From positions 78,064-142,063 of the forward strand of contig JBKBLG010000007.1 of assembly GCA_046296295.1 (NCBI GenBank): a stretch of 64,000 nt of DNA. The letters run 5' to 3'. Both the position numbers and the translations under genes were made by a program. This document shows positions 16,907 to 26,566 of the stretch, piece after piece (within the stretch, counting starts at the first letter, position 1; each line of letters opens with the position of its first letter). Under the pieces are notes generated by a model. It ran no database searches and was not told where the DNA came from. It worked only from the letters and a program-made list of their open reading frames with translations. The DNA comes from UBA10646 sp046296295. GTDB taxonomy: Bacteria > Bacteroidota > Bacteroidia > Chitinophagales > Chitinophagaceae.

Positions 16907-19384
16907 TTAATTATTTTTTTTGTTTCTGAATGTTACAAAAGCTGCAAATGCTAACAATAGCAGTATAATGATGGAGGCGGCTGTGGTGATACTTGCACCT
17001 AAGGTTTTACTCTTCGGCTCAAACTTCCAAACAATGGTATGCTTACCAGCAGGCACAATCATACCACGTAGCACATAGTTCACTTTGGTATAAGTTGCTG
17101 GTTGATCATCTACATACACGTTCCAGCCATCTTTATAATAAATTTCACTGAATACAGCTAGCTGTGGAGTAGCAGCATTTGAGGTGTAAGTAATAATATC
17201 GTTTTCATTTTTTTCTAATACAATAGTGGCTGAGCTATCAAAGCTAAAGTTATTGCTAATAGGTGCTGCTAAGTTAGTTTGAACAACGGCTGTATCTTTT
17301 ACCGCAAGGTTACCCAAGGCATCAATTTCGGCTTGTGGGGTTGGTACTTGGCGTAGGCCTTTCACAAACCATGCTGCTCCTAACGCATCCGGATTTACAC
17401 TTACTTGTGGGTTGTTAGGATCTTGACCGAATATGATATACTTAGTATTTAGCATGTTTAATACTGGCATACAATTCGGAAAATTATATAAGTGTTTTTC
17501 CGCTAAATCTTGATAGATGCTCAGTTTGGCAGGATGGTATCCGCCAATGCTTTTATGGAAGTACGAGGTTCGAGCACCGTAGTTAATAGCTGCTTGTGGC
17601 CCTTGTGTAACGTCAAAAACTCGGTAGTAGCTTTTGTCTTGCAAAATCTGATTATCGGCTGCAGTAGGTGTGAAAGTAACTTCATTATCTTCTTTCATTT
17701 GATAGTTTTCGCTACTGAGATATTTTGTATCTATGCTTACAATATCTATAAAAGCAAGTACACCAATAATAATACTAGTGAGTGTTGCTTTTAGTATGTT
17801 TTTGTGAAATGCCCAAATAGCTGCAAGTGTAGCTATCATAAAAAAGATACTTCTGAGTAAGCTGCTCAAAAACAAAGCTTTTCTATCGGCGGCCACACCG
17901 TTAATGTAGCTGCGAACGGCATCTGTAACCGTAGCATCTTTGATATTGGTAAGTTGACTTGTAATAGCTAATTCACGCTCACCTAAATAGTCGAAGCTCA
18001 TATATAAAAACAATAACACTGCTATTACTACTCCATTAATATAAATACCTTTTTTTATATGATTCCAGCGTTCCTTCTCTTGATCAAAACCATAAAGTAC
18101 TTTATCGAGTGTTAGCATGGCTTGTAAGCCCAATAGAAAAGTTGGAATCACCAAAATCATACTTGGGGCTCTAAACTTGTTATACATGGGGAGGTTGTTC
18201 AACATAAATACATTGAACTCTTTGAAGTAGCTGCCCCAACTAAGCAAAATAGCAAAAACGGTACAAGCTAAAATCCACCATTTATGTTTATTATCTAGCA
18301 CACCAAAACCTAACAATGCCAGAAAGCATACGATAGCACCCGCATAAGGCGGACCGCTTGTACCACCAATACCACCCCAATACCCAATAGGGTAGCCTAA
18401 TTGTTGTGCAATTTGTTGTGGCATGTTCTGCAACGCAGCCATTGCCTTACTAGTACTTTCTTCAATTTCGGGCTTGCTACTGCTGCCACCAAACATTTTT
18501 GGAACCATAAGTACAAATGGTTCTGATTTGTAAATGCTGTAGCTTAATGCATAATCTTCGCTTAAACCACCTTTGCCAGCTGTTTTAGGATTCGTTTGTT
18601 TAGCAAGTTCACTTCCACCTCTAATAGTAGCTTTAGAATATTCGTAGTTTGTATATATAACAACAGCATTACTTAATACACCGAATATAACTCCTGTTAA
18701 TGCTAGGCTGGCAGCTACTAATAAGTGCTTAAAATCTTTCTGCTGTAACCACTGTACGGCATAGCCAATACTCATGAATAATGCAATAATAAAGCCATAG
18801 TAAGCAATTTGATAGTGATTCATAGCAATCATAGCACTGCTGAATAATGCTGTTAGTGCAACCCCCCACGCATAATGCTTTTGATACAATAAACTTAATC
18901 CGGCGATAAAACCTGGGAGAACTGCAATGGTGAGCATTTTAGTATCGTGGCCTTCAGCGATAATAATGGCGTTATAAGTTGCAAAAGCATAGCATAAGGC
19001 AGCGAAAGTGCCAATCCAACTCCTAACCCGCATTACCTGACTAAGAAAGTAAAAACATACACACGCCAAAAAGAAGAAGTTCAATGGCTTAGGCAAGTAC
19101 AAGCTCAGTATATTGGTAAAATGAAAGGGTAGGGTATTGTTATTATTACCAATAATTAAGTATCCTGGCATCCCACTAAACATGCCGTTGGTCCAATTGG
19201 GTATCTTTCCTGTAAGTTCTTGTACCTTCATTTGATCTCTGGCCATAGCCTTCCATTGGGTAACGTCGGCTTGTTGAAGTACTTTGCCTTCTAGAGCTGG
19301 CTTGCAGTAAATGGCGGTAACCACTAAGAATATAGCAATGGCTATTACGTGTGGTAACAATTTTTTCCAATCAAAATTTTTCAT
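16907..19384 (-). CDS. YfhO-family polytopic membrane protein
   Basis: An 825-residue protein with an N-terminal helix, a large periplasmic loop (LEGKVLQQADVTQWKA, GMFSGMPGYL), about ten or more further membrane helices, a soluble domain from about residue 590 (YYRVFDV, YHPAKLSIYQDL, LNMLNTKYII) and a final membrane helix. This matches Bacteroidota YfhO-like proteins, relatives of GT-C glycosyltransferases implicated in lipoteichoic acid glycosylation in Firmicutes; the role here is unknown. The start at 19384 (MKNFDWKK) is preferred over 19402. A repeat copy lies at 17298, read LAV. Confidence 0.85.
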   Translation of the reverse strand: MKNFDWKKLLPHVIAIAIFLVVTAIYCKPALEGKVLQQADVTQWKAMARDQMKVQELTGKIPNWTNGMFSGMPGYLIIGNNNNTLPFHFTNILSLYLPKPLNFFFLACVCFYFLSQVMRVRSWIGTFAALCYAFATYNAIIIAEGHDTKMLTIAVLPGFIAGLSLLYQKHYAWGVALTALFSSAMIAMNHYQIAYYGFIIALFMSIGYAVQWLQQKDFKHLLVAASLALTGVIFGVLSNAVVIYTNYEYSKATIRGGSELAKQTNPKTAGKGGLSEDYALSYSIYKSEPFVLMVPKMFGGSSSKPEIEESTSKAMAALQNMPQQIAQQLGYPIGYWGGIGGTSGPPYAGAIVCFLALLGFGVLDNKHKWWILACTVFAILLSWGSYFKEFNVFMLNNLPMYNKFRAPSMILVIPTFLLGLQAMLTLDKVLYGFDQEKERWNHIKKGIYINGVVIAVLLFLYMSFDYLGERELAITSQLTNIKDATVTDAVRSYINGVAADRKALFLSSLLRSIFFMIATLAAIWAFHKNILKATLTSIIIGVLAFIDIVSIDTKYLSSENYQMKEDNEVTFTPTAADNQILQDKSYYRVFDVTQGPQAAINYGARTSYFHKSIGGYHPAKLSIYQDLAEKHLYNFPNCMPVLNMLNTKYIIFGQDPNNPQVSVNPDALGAAWFVKGLRQVPTPQAEIDALGNLAVKDTAVVQTNLAAPISNNFSFDSSATIVLEKNENDIITYTSNAATPQLAVFSEIYYKDGWNVYVDDQPATYTKVNYVLRGMIVPAGKHTIVWKFEPKSKTLGASITTAASIIILLLLAFAAFVTFRNKKNN

Positions 19385-19440
19385 GACCTCTATTTTGGGC
19401 AAAGCAAATAAAAGTATTTTGCGTTGAACTATTAAGAAAT

Positions 19441-19767
19441 ATGTCTACGAGTAATACCCCGCATGCAGCAGAACGTAAGCATCCGACTATACTGCTTTTT
19501 ATACATAGGGTGCTTTTTATCTGTAATCTGTTATTTATTGCTTGTGCCGTAATTCAAAATACGCCTATCGCTAATACCGATGCTGTACCATCAATAGTTA
19601 TTGTGCTTGGGTACTTAGTTGCCCCTATTTTAAATTTCTTAATATCGATGCTTACCCTTGTACGCAAACTTCTTATGAAGCTTCCACATTGGCATTGGTT
19701 ATATGGTTTGAATTTGCTAATGTTAATAATTCAGTGGATATATCTTATTTACATAAGGGGTGTATAA
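19441..19767 (+). CDS. Small hypothetical membrane protein
   Basis: A 108-residue protein with three predicted membrane helices (about 20-40, 50-73 and 85-104) and a His-containing N-terminus. No family recognised. It is transcribed divergently from the YfhO gene and converges on the Nudix gene, whose end is 44 bp away; that gap holds a single repeat copy (19774). Confidence 0.6.
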   Translation: MSTSNTPHAAERKHPTILLFIHRVLFICNLLFIACAVIQNTPIANTDAVPSIVIVLGYLVAPILNFLISMLTLVRKLLMKLPHWHWLYGLNLLMLIIQWIYLIYIRGV

Positions 19768-19811
19768 AATATACCTTACGGTAAATGAAGATACTTATGC
19801 AGTACAACAAC

Positions 19812-20288
19812 TTACCATTGAAGTTGCTTTCTTACCTCATCAACCACAATCTTATCAATGGGCAACGATAGTGCTGCTGGATGAAAATCAGATGCATCAA
19901 TCCAGCGGAAACTTTCATATTGCCCTTGGGTATCTGCCTTTTGTGCAGCAGAAAAGTTAAATGGTTGGTTACTTGTACTTAGCTGTTCAAGTAGCACTGT
20001 ATCGGCACTTACAAAGTAGTAAATAGAAATAATCTGATCACTATTGTTAAAGGCCGAAATTTGAAAAAAGTCGGTTGTGTATATGTGGGCGCCTACATTT
20101 ACCGTAAGGCCTGTTTCTTCTAAAAATTCTCGTTGTAAGCAAGCTCTGGTTCCCTCGCCAAATTCTAAGCCACCACCCGGAAATTTGGTAAAGTAATTAC
20201 CTCTATTAAGCTCATCACTCACCAAAACCTGTTGATATTGATTGACTAAAATACCATACACACGAATATTAAACCTACCTTGAACCAT
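19812..20288 (-). CDS. Nudix hydrolase
   Basis: A 158-residue protein with a full Nudix box (GX5EX7REUXEEXGU) at about residues 38-60: GGLEFGEGTRACLQREFLEE followed by TGL. The box binds divalent metal for hydrolysis of nucleoside-diphosphate-linked compounds; the substrate cannot be named. The FRWIDASDF segment near the C-terminus is common in Nudix proteins. A repeat copy (20098) lies directly after the box, read LTV. Confidence 0.9.
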   Translation of the reverse strand: MVQGRFNIRVYGILVNQYQQVLVSDELNRGNYFTKFPGGGLEFGEGTRACLQREFLEETGLTVNVGAHIYTTDFFQISAFNNSDQIISIYYFVSADTVLLEQLSTSNQPFNFSAAQKADTQGQYESFRWIDASDFHPAALSLPIDKIVVDEVRKQLQW

Positions 20289-20382
20289 TCAACAAATTTT
20301 TAGCGGTGTTTATATTATAAATTGTATTTTGTACAAACCTAACTACTTTCCTCTACGTACATCATCAACCAAAACCCATTTT

Positions 20383-21480
20383 ATGAAGAAACTTTTTACA
20401 CTATCTTTCATTGCACTGGGTATGATTGCTTTGCAATCGTCTGTTAATTTTTCATCGGTACCACCAACCGGTTACACAGGTGCTTCTGGCGATTATTGTA
20501 ATAGTTGCCACAGCTCTTTTGCACTTAACAGTGGCGGCGGTGGTGTTAGTATTAGTGGTTTGCCCACTTCAAATTACGTACCCAATCAGCAGTATACATT
20601 TTCGCTTACTATTAATCATGGTACTGCCGATAGACGACGCTGGGGTTTTTCAATAGCAGCTGTTAACGGTAATGGCAATAGTGTTGGCTCTTTTTCTTCT
20701 GCTAATTCCAATGCTGCTACTAATGGTACAGAACTGAGCCATAATAACGCTGTAAGTACAGGTGATGCTAACACTTACACTTATAATAACTTACGTTGGA
20801 CAGCACCTGCCACAGCTAACCAAGCGGTAACCTTTTATTACGTTGGCAACGCTGGTAATGCTGCTGGCGGTAGTAGTGGCGATTATATTTATTCAGGTAC
20901 TTCTGCCATTGCTTTACCGATTACCCTTGCAAGTTTCGATGCTATTGTAAAGGGTGAAACAGTTGGCCTGCGCTGGAAAACAAGCAATGAAATCAATGGC
21001 GATTATTTCTTGATAGAGAAGAGCGATAACGGTCAGCATTTTTACAACATCGGAAAAGTGATTGCCAATGGTAACACCACTACTACAAGCAGTTATTCTT
21101 TTACAGATGCAAAACCTTCTTTCTTTGAGAGAGATATTTTTTACAGACTTCAATTGGTTGATAAAGATGGTACTCGTAAGCTTTCCAATACAGTGAAAGT
21201 TAGATTAGCAGCTACAGAAACGCAATTGATTAAAGTGTATCCTACGATAACAACGCGTAACAGTACAGTAATTGCCGATATAAAAACAGAAAGAAATAGA
21301 ACCATTGATATACAATTTATTGATAATACAGGTAAGGTATTAGCTACGCAACAACACGCATTGGTAAGCGGAAGTAATACCATTAAAGTAGCCATGCCAA
21401 ATAATGCTGCTACTGGAGTTATTTTTGCCACTTTTAGCAGTGGTAATTGGAAACAAACTATTCGTTTATTAATTCTGTAA
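20383..21480 (+). CDS. Secreted choice-of-anchor-V-like protein with T9SS sorting domain
   Basis: A 365-residue secreted protein. A signal peptide (MKKLFTLSFIALGMIALQSS) is followed by GASGDYCNSCHSSF, a CxxCH motif that could bind heme c or be structural, then a beta-rich domain with RRRWGFS as in choice-of-anchor V proteins. A second domain from about residue 185 (LASFDAIVKGETVGLRWKTS) is a fibronectin-like module common in T9SS cargo. The last 80 residues (IKVYPTITTRN, WKQTIRLLIL) resemble a type A T9SS sorting domain. The ATG at 20383 is chosen over 20329 because it begins the signal peptide. Confidence 0.75.
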   Translation: MKKLFTLSFIALGMIALQSSVNFSSVPPTGYTGASGDYCNSCHSSFALNSGGGGVSISGLPTSNYVPNQQYTFSLTINHGTADRRRWGFSIAAVNGNGNSVGSFSSANSNAATNGTELSHNNAVSTGDANTYTYNNLRWTAPATANQAVTFYYVGNAGNAAGGSSGDYIYSGTSAIALPITLASFDAIVKGETVGLRWKTSNEINGDYFLIEKSDNGQHFYNIGKVIANGNTTTTSSYSFTDAKPSFFERDIFYRLQLVDKDGTRKLSNTVKVRLAATETQLIKVYPTITTRNSTVIADIKTERNRTIDIQFIDNTGKVLATQQHALVSGSNTIKVAMPNNAATGVIFATFSSGNWKQTIRLLIL

Positions 21481-21493
21481 CACCATGTGTACC

Positions 21494-21532
21494 AATCAAG
21501 ATGGGGCGGCCTTTGGCCGCCCCATCTTGATT
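21494..21532. terminator. Bidirectional terminator hairpin with GGCGGCC cap
   Basis: A perfect 18-bp stem (21494-21511 with 21515-21532) with a TTT loop lies between convergent genes. The top is GGCGGCC-TTT-GGCCGCC, shared with hairpins at 28497, 44715 and 48193. A repeat copy follows 20 bp to the right (21553-21564). Confidence 0.8.
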
Positions 21533-21566
21533 TAATTGAATATGGTATTGAACCTTACGGTAAATA

Positions 21567-22178
21567 TCAATGCATACGGTCGCCACGAACCTCCAAAGTT
21601 GGTATCAGCGAAGCCTCAAAATCGAGCCACTGCTGCCAGCGTTCTCTTACTTGCGCTTTGGGTAAATAATGCTCGGCCAAATCAATAAACAAAGCATAGT
21701 GCCCGGCTTCACTTTCCATAAATCTTCTATAAAATTGGCACAACTGCGGGTCAATTAAACCTTCACTCAGCCGTTTAAAACGTTCGCAACTTCGAGCCTC
21801 AATCAAAGCCATGGTTAACAACTGATCTAAAAATCGGCCTTCATAGCTGCCACCTTTTTGTTGAAATGTGAGTAAGCCATTCACATATACATCTTTACGT
21901 TGTGGCCCAAGTGTAAGGTTACGTTTTTTAAGTTCTTGTAATACCAATCTGAAGTGACCCCATTCTTCAGTTACAATGGGTGCCAGTGCATATACCAATT
22001 CGGTTTTATTGCTGTAGCGCTGTATAAGGCTTATGCATGTTGTGGCAGCTTTTTGCTCACAGTAAGCATGGTCGGTTAAAATATCTTCTAATCGCAGGGC
22101 AGCCAAATCAACCCAGCGTGGGTCGGTAGGTAATTGTAATCCTAAAATATTACGTGTAGCCTCACTTAGTACTTCCAT
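21567..22178 (-). CDS. miaE: tRNA-(ms2io6A)-hydroxylase MiaE
   Basis: MiaE hydroxylates the isopentenyl side chain of ms2i6A at tRNA position 37, using a nonheme diiron centre and O2. In about 203 residues the ferritin-like helices carry the ligands: the Glu before the first helix pair, EEWGHF near residue 80, EARSCERF near 125, and ESEAGHYALF near 160. The start at 22178 (MEVLSEA) or 22184 cannot be decided. It is divergent from the bioF-like gene. Confidence 0.9.
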   Translation of the reverse strand: MEVLSEATRNILGLQLPTDPRWVDLAALRLEDILTDHAYCEQKAATTCISLIQRYSNKTELVYALAPIVTEEWGHFRLVLQELKKRNLTLGPQRKDVYVNGLLTFQQKGGSYEGRFLDQLLTMALIEARSCERFKRLSEGLIDPQLCQFYRRFMESEAGHYALFIDLAEHYLPKAQVRERWQQWLDFEASLIPTLEVRGDRMH

Positions 22179-22252
22179 AAACAAGCTATTTCAATTGCAA
22201 AAATGCTGTGTTTGTAGTGTTGAGTTCGCAGATATTTGTAAAAAATGCGTTC

Positions 22253-23380
22253 ATGCCTTATGCCGATGATTTTTTAGTGCCAAAACTCGCCGAACGTACT
22301 AGGCAGCAAGCGTTGCGTAAGCTTCATGTACCTGATAGTACGCTGATAGATTTTTGTAGTAACGATTACCTAGGTATTGCAACAAATCGGGTATTGCAAA
22401 TTCCAGCACATGTTACCAGTGGTAGTGCCGGTTCTCGGTTATTAGCAGGCAATACTGCATTTGCCGTAAGGCTAGAAGAGCAAATTGCAACTTTTCACCA
22501 AGCCGATACCGCCCTATTGTACAATAGTGGTTACGATGCTAATGTGGGTTTGCTAAGTTGCGTACCGCAAAAGCAAGATGCTATTCTGTACGATAGCCTG
22601 AGCCATGCAAGTATTAGAGATGGTATTAAGCTTAGTGCAGCAGCGAGTTACGCGTTTGTACATAACAATATTAATAGTTTGGCCGAACGTTTGGCGCAAG
22701 TGCAAGAATCGGGTGTGGCTCAAGTGTTTGTGGTTACAGAATCGGTGTTTAGTATGGATGGCGATATTGCTCCCTTACGGGAAATGGTGGCACTATGCCA
22801 GCAGTACCAAGCTCATTTGATTGTTGATGAGGCACATGCTACTGGTATTATAGGTTTGCGAGGAGAGGGTTTAGTACAAGCCGAGGGCCTTACGGCAAAT
22901 GTATTTGCACGTATTCACACTTTTGGTAAGGCTTGTGGTTGCCATGGTGCTGTGGTACTAGGTAGCGAACGTTTGTATAGTTATCTTATCAATTTTAGTA
23001 GGAGTATAATGTACACTACTGCTTTGCCCGAGCACGCCTTGTATGCCATTGAGCAGTCATACACCCTATTCCCAACCATGATACAAGAACGAAGCCATAT
23101 CGCTGCATTGGTACGGCAGTTTCAGCAATGGGAACATTGTTACGAAATATTAGTATCGAATACACCTATACAAGCGGTTATAATACCTGGTAATAGTGCT
23201 GTTAGAGCAGCAGCACAACAACTCACTGCACAAGGGTTCGATGTACGTCCCGTAATGTATCCAACTGTACCAAAAGGTAAAGAAAGGTTGCGTATCATAT
23301 TGCATAGTTTCAATACCAAGGAACAGTTGCTAGCCTTATGCCAAACACTGAATGATTTTAAACTGCTATCAATAAAGTAG
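22253..23380 (+). CDS. bioF: 8-amino-7-oxononanoate synthase-like PLP enzyme (BioF/KBL family)
   Basis: An alpha-oxoamine synthase of 375 residues. Visible elements are FCSNDYLGI near residue 35, GSAGSRLLAGN, YNSGYDANVG, DSLSHASIRDG, VDEAHATGI (PLP-ring Asp and His) and HTFGKACGCHGA with the PLP lysine near residue 225. The likely reaction is pimeloyl-ACP or -CoA plus alanine to KAPA in biotin synthesis; no other bio gene is adjacent, so a different acyl substrate is possible. ATG 22253 (MPYADDFL) is preferred to 22208. Repeat copies lie at 22460 and 22888. Confidence 0.85.
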   Translation: MPYADDFLVPKLAERTRQQALRKLHVPDSTLIDFCSNDYLGIATNRVLQIPAHVTSGSAGSRLLAGNTAFAVRLEEQIATFHQADTALLYNSGYDANVGLLSCVPQKQDAILYDSLSHASIRDGIKLSAAASYAFVHNNINSLAERLAQVQESGVAQVFVVTESVFSMDGDIAPLREMVALCQQYQAHLIVDEAHATGIIGLRGEGLVQAEGLTANVFARIHTFGKACGCHGAVVLGSERLYSYLINFSRSIMYTTALPEHALYAIEQSYTLFPTMIQERSHIAALVRQFQQWEHCYEILVSNTPIQAVIIPGNSAVRAAAQQLTAQGFDVRPVMYPTVPKGKERLRIILHSFNTKEQLLALCQTLNDFKLLSIK

Positions 23381-23395
23381 AGCGGTTCATATGCG

Positions 23396-24709
23396 TTACT
23401 CCTCCAAACCTCCAGCAAAATCTTTACTGAAATTACCTTTAATACGTTCCATAGGTGGGTTATAATAGCCGTGTTTCACCTTTGGGAACTCTTCTTTAAT
23501 GGCCTCCATAATTTGGCGGATACCAACAGGCTCTTCAGGCTGTGTAATACCAATGAGTCCTAAATACCAGTCAGGATCAATATTGAAATTACGCCATTGA
23601 ATCATTTGCAAATCGGTACTCTGAATCAAATAGCGTAGTGCTTCATATTCACTTTCGGTGTCGGTCATGCCAGGAAATACAAAGTAGTTAATGCTTGTCC
23701 ACCCATTGTATTTTCTCACAATACGTAAGCTCTCTAATAAGTCTTCGAACTGATAATTATTGGGGCGGTAATACGCTGTATAAATACTTTTTTGAGCACT
23801 GTTTAAACTTACTCGCATACTGTTTAAGCCAGCTTGGCAAAGGGCTTCTACCGCTGCCGGTTTCGAACCATTGGTATTAATATTAATGCTGCCACGTTGT
23901 GTATGCTTTCGTATTTCAATGATAGCGTCTTTAATGGTTTCCCACATGAGCAGGGGCTCACCTTCGCAGCCTTGCCCAAAACTAATAATGGGGAAGGGGG
24001 CTTTCATTAAATGTGGTACTGTGAATTCTACAATTTCTTCTACTGTTGGCTTAAACTGTAGGCGGTCTTGCGGACTTGTAATAGTTTCTTCTTCTGGTTG
24101 AAACGATACGCAGCCAATACAATTGGCATTACATGCCGGGCTGGTAGGTACGGGGCACTCCCAACGACCTAAACTAAAATTACGTGCAGCCGGACAAGTA
24201 TATGTTTGACAGCAGTTTTCCATCAAGTGTTTTACCAAACGGTTATTGGGGTAGGCACTTAATAAATGTTTTGTTCCTTTATCTATCGCTGGTTGATGGT
24301 ATCCTGCACATTCTTGGCGTATATCGGGTTCTACCCTTACAGCGGTTACATAAAATTCATTGTTATACCAACCTGCAGCGGTGTAACAAAACAGTGGTAG
24401 GGTGGGTGCATCGGGTGCTGTTTCGTAAGCGGCTAAAAATGTGCCGGTATGTGCCGGTGGTACAAAAGCTGCAACTGCCCAACCTTTCTCACAAAGGCGT
24501 AAATCGCCTGTTACTACATCGATACCAATACCACGGCGGCCTGGTAGCTCATATAAGTTACCGCCTTCGGGTAATTGTATCCATTCTTCTGCCGCTACCG
24601 GAAATGCATCCCATCCGGCACGGCCAACGGCGTATAAGCTGGTATCTTCAAAAATATTACCATTGCCATCAGAGTATAAAAGGTAGGGTGTGTGTGGTAA
24701 GGTGGCCAT
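23396..24709 (-). CDS. Radical SAM protein
   Basis: A 437-residue protein with a radical SAM cluster motif CNANCIGC (CX3CX2C) near residue 190, followed by ISFGQGCEGEPLL (GxGEP-type SAM-binding motif), ININTNGSKP and MRVSLNSAQ. About 180 residues precede the radical SAM domain and include CQTYTCPAARNF, possibly further Cys ligands. The reaction is unknown. It converges on the bioF-like gene with 15 bp between. The short upstream gap to the next gene holds a repeat pair. Confidence 0.85.
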   Translation of the reverse strand: MATLPHTPYLLYSDGNGNIFEDTSLYAVGRAGWDAFPVAAEEWIQLPEGGNLYELPGRRGIGIDVVTGDLRLCEKGWAVAAFVPPAHTGTFLAAYETAPDAPTLPLFCYTAAGWYNNEFYVTAVRVEPDIRQECAGYHQPAIDKGTKHLLSAYPNNRLVKHLMENCCQTYTCPAARNFSLGRWECPVPTSPACNANCIGCVSFQPEEETITSPQDRLQFKPTVEEIVEFTVPHLMKAPFPIISFGQGCEGEPLLMWETIKDAIIEIRKHTQRGSININTNGSKPAAVEALCQAGLNSMRVSLNSAQKSIYTAYYRPNNYQFEDLLESLRIVRKYNGWTSINYFVFPGMTDTESEYEALRYLIQSTDLQMIQWRNFNIDPDWYLGLIGITQPEEPVGIRQIMEAIKEEFPKVKHGYYNPPMERIKGNFSKDFAGGLEE

Positions 24710-24725
24710 AAAGCGTTATTGTTAC

Positions 24726-24789
24726 CCTTGCGGTAAATGGTATTAGTGCTTCTTTGTTGTTACTACTTGCTACTTCATTTACCGTAAGG
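24726..24789. repeat. Inverted pair of the interspersed repeat
   Basis: CCTTGCGGTAAATG (24726-24739) and CATTTACCGTAAGG (24776-24789) face each other across about 36 nt, giving a 14-bp stem with one G/T pair. It lies between two minus-strand genes, just after the stop of the upstream one, in terminator position. Confidence 0.8.
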
Positions 24790-24806
24790 TGTAATTGAAA
24801 GTTCGG

Positions 24807-25367
24807 TTATATAATACTTGTTCCGTTGTGTTCTTGTAACTGTTGCTTGCAAAAGTCGTTGAATTCTCTTTCTAATTGTATTGTAATTGCTTCTTCGATA
24901 GGTTGTTGTATGAGTTTATTACTAGCGAAGTCGATGGTTAAAATACCATCTTTCAAAACTACATTGCTGATGGCTTGCCAAGGAAAGGATTTTTTGGGAA
25001 AACTATTGAAGGTAACACCTTCGTCATTGAATCCAACTTCTTTCGGGAACTTAATTTGTCGCTCCAAAATACTTACAATTACATACAATGCACCTATCCA
25101 ATAATTATGTAGTGGATACATGAAAAAGCCGATGCCTGCAATAATTAAAGCTAAACGGTAAGTGCCTGTTACAAAATGAATATAAGTAGTGTACACTACA
25201 ATAATGGCAGCCCAAAGTGCGAACATAATACGTTGTTCTGGCGTATAAATGGCTGTATAACCAAAGGCGGTGGCGGCTGCCAAAAGCAACAATGAGCTAA
25301 TGAAATTAGCCCATTTGTGATTGTTGTTTTGTAGGGTAACTACAAAGTCGAAAACTTTATTCTCCAC
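24807..25367 (-). CDS. Hypothetical membrane protein, PH-like C-terminus
   Basis: A 186-residue protein with three to four membrane helices in the first 100 residues, then a soluble segment (FNDEGVTFNSFPKKSFPWQ, then VLKDGILTIDF) like the small PH-type domain of other bacterial membrane proteins. No named family recognised. The start is GTG, placed directly after the TAA of the agmatinase-family gene, so translation is probably coupled. Confidence 0.65.
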   Translation of the reverse strand: MENKVFDFVVTLQNNNHKWANFISSLLLLAAATAFGYTAIYTPEQRIMFALWAAIIVVYTTYIHFVTGTYRLALIIAGIGFFMYPLHNYWIGALYVIVSILERQIKFPKEVGFNDEGVTFNSFPKKSFPWQAISNVVLKDGILTIDFASNKLIQQPIEEAITIQLEREFNDFCKQQLQEHNGTSII

Positions 25368-26414
25368 TTATTGAGGATTGCTTTGTACTAAAAAATTGCA
25401 AAGGCGGAACAAAATTCTACTGCCCACATTGGCATCCCAATCATTTTCGCTAACGCCTACTTCTACTAAATCTACGCTAATGAGTTGTCGGCCGCTTTCT
25501 AATACCTTTTTAATGAGATACATGATTTGCTCTGCCTCAAAACCACCTTGTACAGGTGTGCCGGTGTTGGGGCAAAGTTTGGGATCTAAACCATCAATAT
25601 CAAAACTTAAGTGAACTTTCTGAGGTAGCTGTGCTACAATATCGTTTACAATATTATGCCAACTTTCGCCACTGTATTGTCGTTCTTTAATATCTCTATC
25701 AAAGAATACGCTCAAGCGTTCGGGGTTGGCTTGTATGTATTCATACTCTTCTTGGCAATAATCTCTGATGCCAACTTGTACAATTTTACTCACTGCTTTT
25801 ACCTCTTCTAAAGTGTTGTACATGATACTAGCATGACTATACTTGAAACGTTCGTAAGCTTTACGTAAGTCGCAGTGAGCATCGATATGCAAAATGCCAA
25901 AATCGTTATGGTGTTCGGCGAGAGCCTTATAAAAACCTAGGGGGGTACTGTGGTCGCCGCCGAGTAATACAACTAGTTTATTCTTTTGAAGTAATTGTGA
26001 GGTTTGCTCATACACCCAATTATTGAGCATTAAACAGCCTTCATTAATTTCTTTGAGGCTTTTGCACATGAACTTGTTTTTCTCAATATCATCGCCATTG
26101 CAGATGTAATTGATAAAAAGTTCGGCCTCTTTACGTAAGTAATCGCTTTTGAGTAATATTTTTTTATCAACCTCTTTCATAAAGTAGCCTTGCTTCCAAT
26201 AATCAGGTCCATCGAGGTCAAATAAGTCTACTTGCAAAGCGGCTTTGAAAATATGGTCGGCTGCACGTGCAGTACCGGTGCCATAACTTACTGTAACTTC
26301 CCAGGGTATGGGAACAATTACCAATCGAGATTCATCTTCAGAAAAGGGCAATCCGAAGATATTGTTATTCGGGTTACCAGCCGAATTGGGATCGAAGCTT
26401 GCTAAATCTGCCAT
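25368..26414 (-). CDS. Agmatinase/arginase family ureohydrolase
   Basis: A 348-residue ureohydrolase with the binuclear manganese site: GGDHST near residue 155, HIDAHCDLR near 180 and SFDIDGLDP near 260. It cleaves a guanidino group from agmatine, formiminoglutamate, arginine or a related substrate, and Bacteroidota homologs are usually annotated as agmatinase family. No polyamine gene is adjacent. The next gene follows with no gap. Confidence 0.88.
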   Translation of the reverse strand: MADLASFDPNSAGNPNNNIFGLPFSEDESRLVIVPIPWEVTVSYGTGTARAADHIFKAALQVDLFDLDGPDYWKQGYFMKEVDKKILLKSDYLRKEAELFINYICNGDDIEKNKFMCKSLKEINEGCLMLNNWVYEQTSQLLQKNKLVVLLGGDHSTPLGFYKALAEHHNDFGILHIDAHCDLRKAYERFKYSHASIMYNTLEEVKAVSKIVQVGIRDYCQEEYEYIQANPERLSVFFDRDIKERQYSGESWHNIVNDIVAQLPQKVHLSFDIDGLDPKLCPNTGTPVQGGFEAEQIMYLIKKVLESGRQLISVDLVEVGVSENDWDANVGSRILFRLCNFLVQSNPQ

Positions 26415-26566
26415 AATGTTGTGTGTAAAAAGCGGTGCAAGTTAGTTAGAAACCAAATGCAATGCTTTTTTGTGGCGTTTTTTCATTTGCCGTAAGGCGT
26501 ATTTTAAACAAGCCAATTTTATATGGGCGGTTAGGGTACATTTTGTGGAGCAACTACTTTTGCCTT

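Noticed and set aside
19760..19960. Small plus-strand frame over the Nudix 3' end
   Set aside because: It covers the well-supported Nudix C-terminus and the repeat copy, with no features of its own.
24184..24711. 175-codon open frame opposite the radical SAM gene
   Set aside because: Composition is not protein-like, and the radical SAM motifs on the other strand are decisive.
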